A stretch of DNA of 64,000 nucleotides from Streptomyces caniscabiei (lineage in GTDB: Bacteria > Actinomycetota > Actinomycetes > Streptomycetales > Streptomycetaceae), in the NCBI RefSeq assembly GCF_014930365.1, contig NZ_JABXWI010000001.1, positions 871,984 through 935,983 of the forward strand, written 5' to 3'. The notes under the pieces are model-generated. The model searched no databases. It saw only the letters and a list, made by a program, of their open reading frames with translations, and had not been told where the DNA came from. The number at the start of each line of letters is the position of its first letter. Within the stretch, counting starts at the first letter, position 1. Shown in pieces: positions 63,112 to 64,000 of the stretch. The position numbers and the translations under genes were made by a program.

Positions 63112-63918
63112 ATGGACGAATTCACCGCCGCCGAGGCCGCGAAATGGCTCGACATCAGCCGCGAATCCGTGGACCTCGCAGCCCGTGAAGGGCGCCTTTC
63201 CGTGCTCGGCGGGGAGGGGCCGCGCCGGTTCTCGCGGGCGGCTGTCGAGGCGTACCACCAGGGGCGTGTGCTGGAGAACGTCGCCAGTCTGGCGCGGGCC
63301 GGGGAGACCCCGGTGAGCGCGGCCCGCAAGGTACGTCAGCGTCTGCACGCCGAGGAGCTGGGGATGCCGCGCCCGTTTGCGGTGCGGCTCAAGGCGATGC
63401 CGATCACGTGGCGGTCGGTGTTCTCGCCGGCGGAACTCGCAGCGGCATGCGTGCGGGATGGCGAGGGCTGCCGGTGGTGCCGTGCGCGGGAGTTCGCCGA
63501 CTTCCGCGGGCTGCGTCCGCCGGAGTTCTCGCCGGCGTTGAAGGAGTTGTTCGGCGCGGACCCGTGCGGGGTGTGCGGCCCGGGGTTGCTGGCCCCGTTC
63601 ATGGCCGCTCTGGGGGCCCGGGTGCGCGCGGGTGACCGCCGGCCGCCAGGGCCGCCTCCGCGCCCTTCTGAGGCGGAGCGGCAGGCCGCCCGGGAGTGGG
63701 CCTCTCAGCGGGCGGTGACGGCTTCGGCGCGGCCTTCCGTGGACGACGACGGGAAGGCTCTGGTGGCCCGTCGTCTGAGGGAGACCCGCGAGCGGTTGAA
63801 GGCGGCGAAGCGGTCCGGTGACCGGAGATACGCGCTCCGGTTGCAGCAGACCCTGCGGTCTCTAACGGCGGACGCGTCCGCGATCGACACGCGTGCCTCG
63901 GAGAGGGGGCAGCGATGA
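63112..63918 (+). CDS. Helix-turn-helix DNA-binding protein with C-terminal extension
   Basis: 268-residue protein, ATG 63112. The N-terminal 50 residues are a MerR/excisionase-type helix-turn-helix (TAAEAAKWLDISRESVDLAAREGRLSVLGGEGPRRFSRAAVEAY). The middle contains four Cys (CVRDGEGCRWCR; DPCGVCGPG) arranged as a possible zinc site, and the C-terminus is basic and helical (ARRLRETRERLKAAKRSG). No named family. Its stop overlaps the next ATG. Confidence 0.65.
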   Translation: MDEFTAAEAAKWLDISRESVDLAAREGRLSVLGGEGPRRFSRAAVEAYHQGRVLENVASLARAGETPVSAARKVRQRLHAEELGMPRPFAVRLKAMPITWRSVFSPAELAAACVRDGEGCRWCRAREFADFRGLRPPEFSPALKELFGADPCGVCGPGLLAPFMAALGARVRAGDRRPPGPPPRPSEAERQAAREWASQRAVTASARPSVDDDGKALVARRLRETRERLKAAKRSGDRRYALRLQQTLRSLTADASAIDTRASERGQR

Positions 63919-64000
63919 TCGAGGACGAGCGGGAGCGGATCCTCAACGATGCTGCGGAGCGCATCGGCCGCCTCATCATCGAGACGGCGGAAGAGGTCGA
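63915..64000 (+). CDS. Hypothetical element protein (5' end only)
   Basis: ATG 63915 overlaps the preceding TGA and opens a frame running off the window (MIEDERERILNDAAERIGRL). Too short to identify. Confidence 0.5.
   Translation, partial: MIEDERERILNDAAERIGRLIIETAEEV

Larger units (their letters stand above)
54726..64000. mobile_element. Integrative element inserted at tRNA-Ser(GCT), left part
   Basis: Starting in the 3' half of tRNA-Ser(GCT), the sequence runs tyrosine integrase, XRE repressor, two small HTH proteins, many small overlapping unknown genes, a RepA-like ATPase with an iteron-like region, and helix-turn-helix and basic proteins up to the window end. The gene density, the short plus-strand genes with four-base overlaps and lower GC than the flanking core are typical of actinomycete integrative elements or phage-derived elements. 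No conjugation (TraB) or phage structural gene is visible yet. The right end is outside the window. Confidence 0.82.

Overview
The window is high-GC actinomycete DNA with the codon use, GTG/ATG starts, GTGA/ATGA stop-start overlaps and gene content of a Streptomyces chromosome core. Two copies of the actinomycete parS palindrome (10447-10460 and 48238-48251) and a cluster of DnaA boxes between serS and pheA (7969-8290) suggest it lies within reach of the chromosomal origin.

Layout, left to right. 1-5500: the start of an EphD-like hydrolase (-), a four-gene ABC exporter operon (+), a small acidic protein and a tRNA-Ser. 5582-9261: HAD phosphatase, serS and pheA (-), with the DnaA-box cluster between serS and pheA. 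9362-15854: a copper/cell-envelope operon (-) of membrane protein, YcnI, SCO1, PCuAC, CopC-CopD fusion and Tat-exported DyP peroxidase. 16811-25038: a complete FxSxx-COOH ribosomal-peptide system on the minus strand, consisting of precursor FxsA, radical SAM/SPASM-HExxH maturase FxsB, TIR protein FxsC and the very large ATPase-TIR-NTPase-TPR protein FxsT. 25421-37876: secreted intradiol dioxygenase-like protein, orphan CitG-like protein, PepP, a probable pseudophosphatase, primase-like protein, SEC-C protein, HATPase regulator, GDPD and a membrane HtrA protease. 38594-40705: tRNA-Ser(TGA) followed by a small island with a tRNA remnant, a stand-alone NusG-like KOW protein and an MT0933-type antitoxin. 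40852-48206: a prim-pol protein behind a LexA-like box, a small secreted protein, a ChsH2-ChsH1-Ltp2-like steroid/acyl-CoA operon behind a TetR-type operator, an ECF sigma factor, a 38-bp minisatellite and an acyl-CoA ligase behind a second TetR-type operator. 48216-48273 is a perfect 58-bp palindrome with parS at its centre. 48313-53661 encodes a giant degenerate hybrid sensor kinase, followed by a subtilisin inhibitor.

From tRNA-Ser(GCT) at 54680 to the window end lies an integrative element: integrase next to the tRNA 3' end, XRE repressor, small HTH proteins, a RepA-like ATPase followed by an iteron-like repeat region, a DnaJ-like mini-protein and several unknown genes. Its right end is outside the window.

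The most interesting locus is the fxs operon. It couples a short C-terminally modified peptide to two TIR-domain proteins, one carrying a STAND/NLR-like NTPase-TPR core. Other signals worth following are the DnaA-box cluster, the parS site built into a transcription terminator, the kinase and phosphatase that have lost catalytic residues, and the orphan KOW protein. All functional calls come from reading translated motifs; no database search was run.
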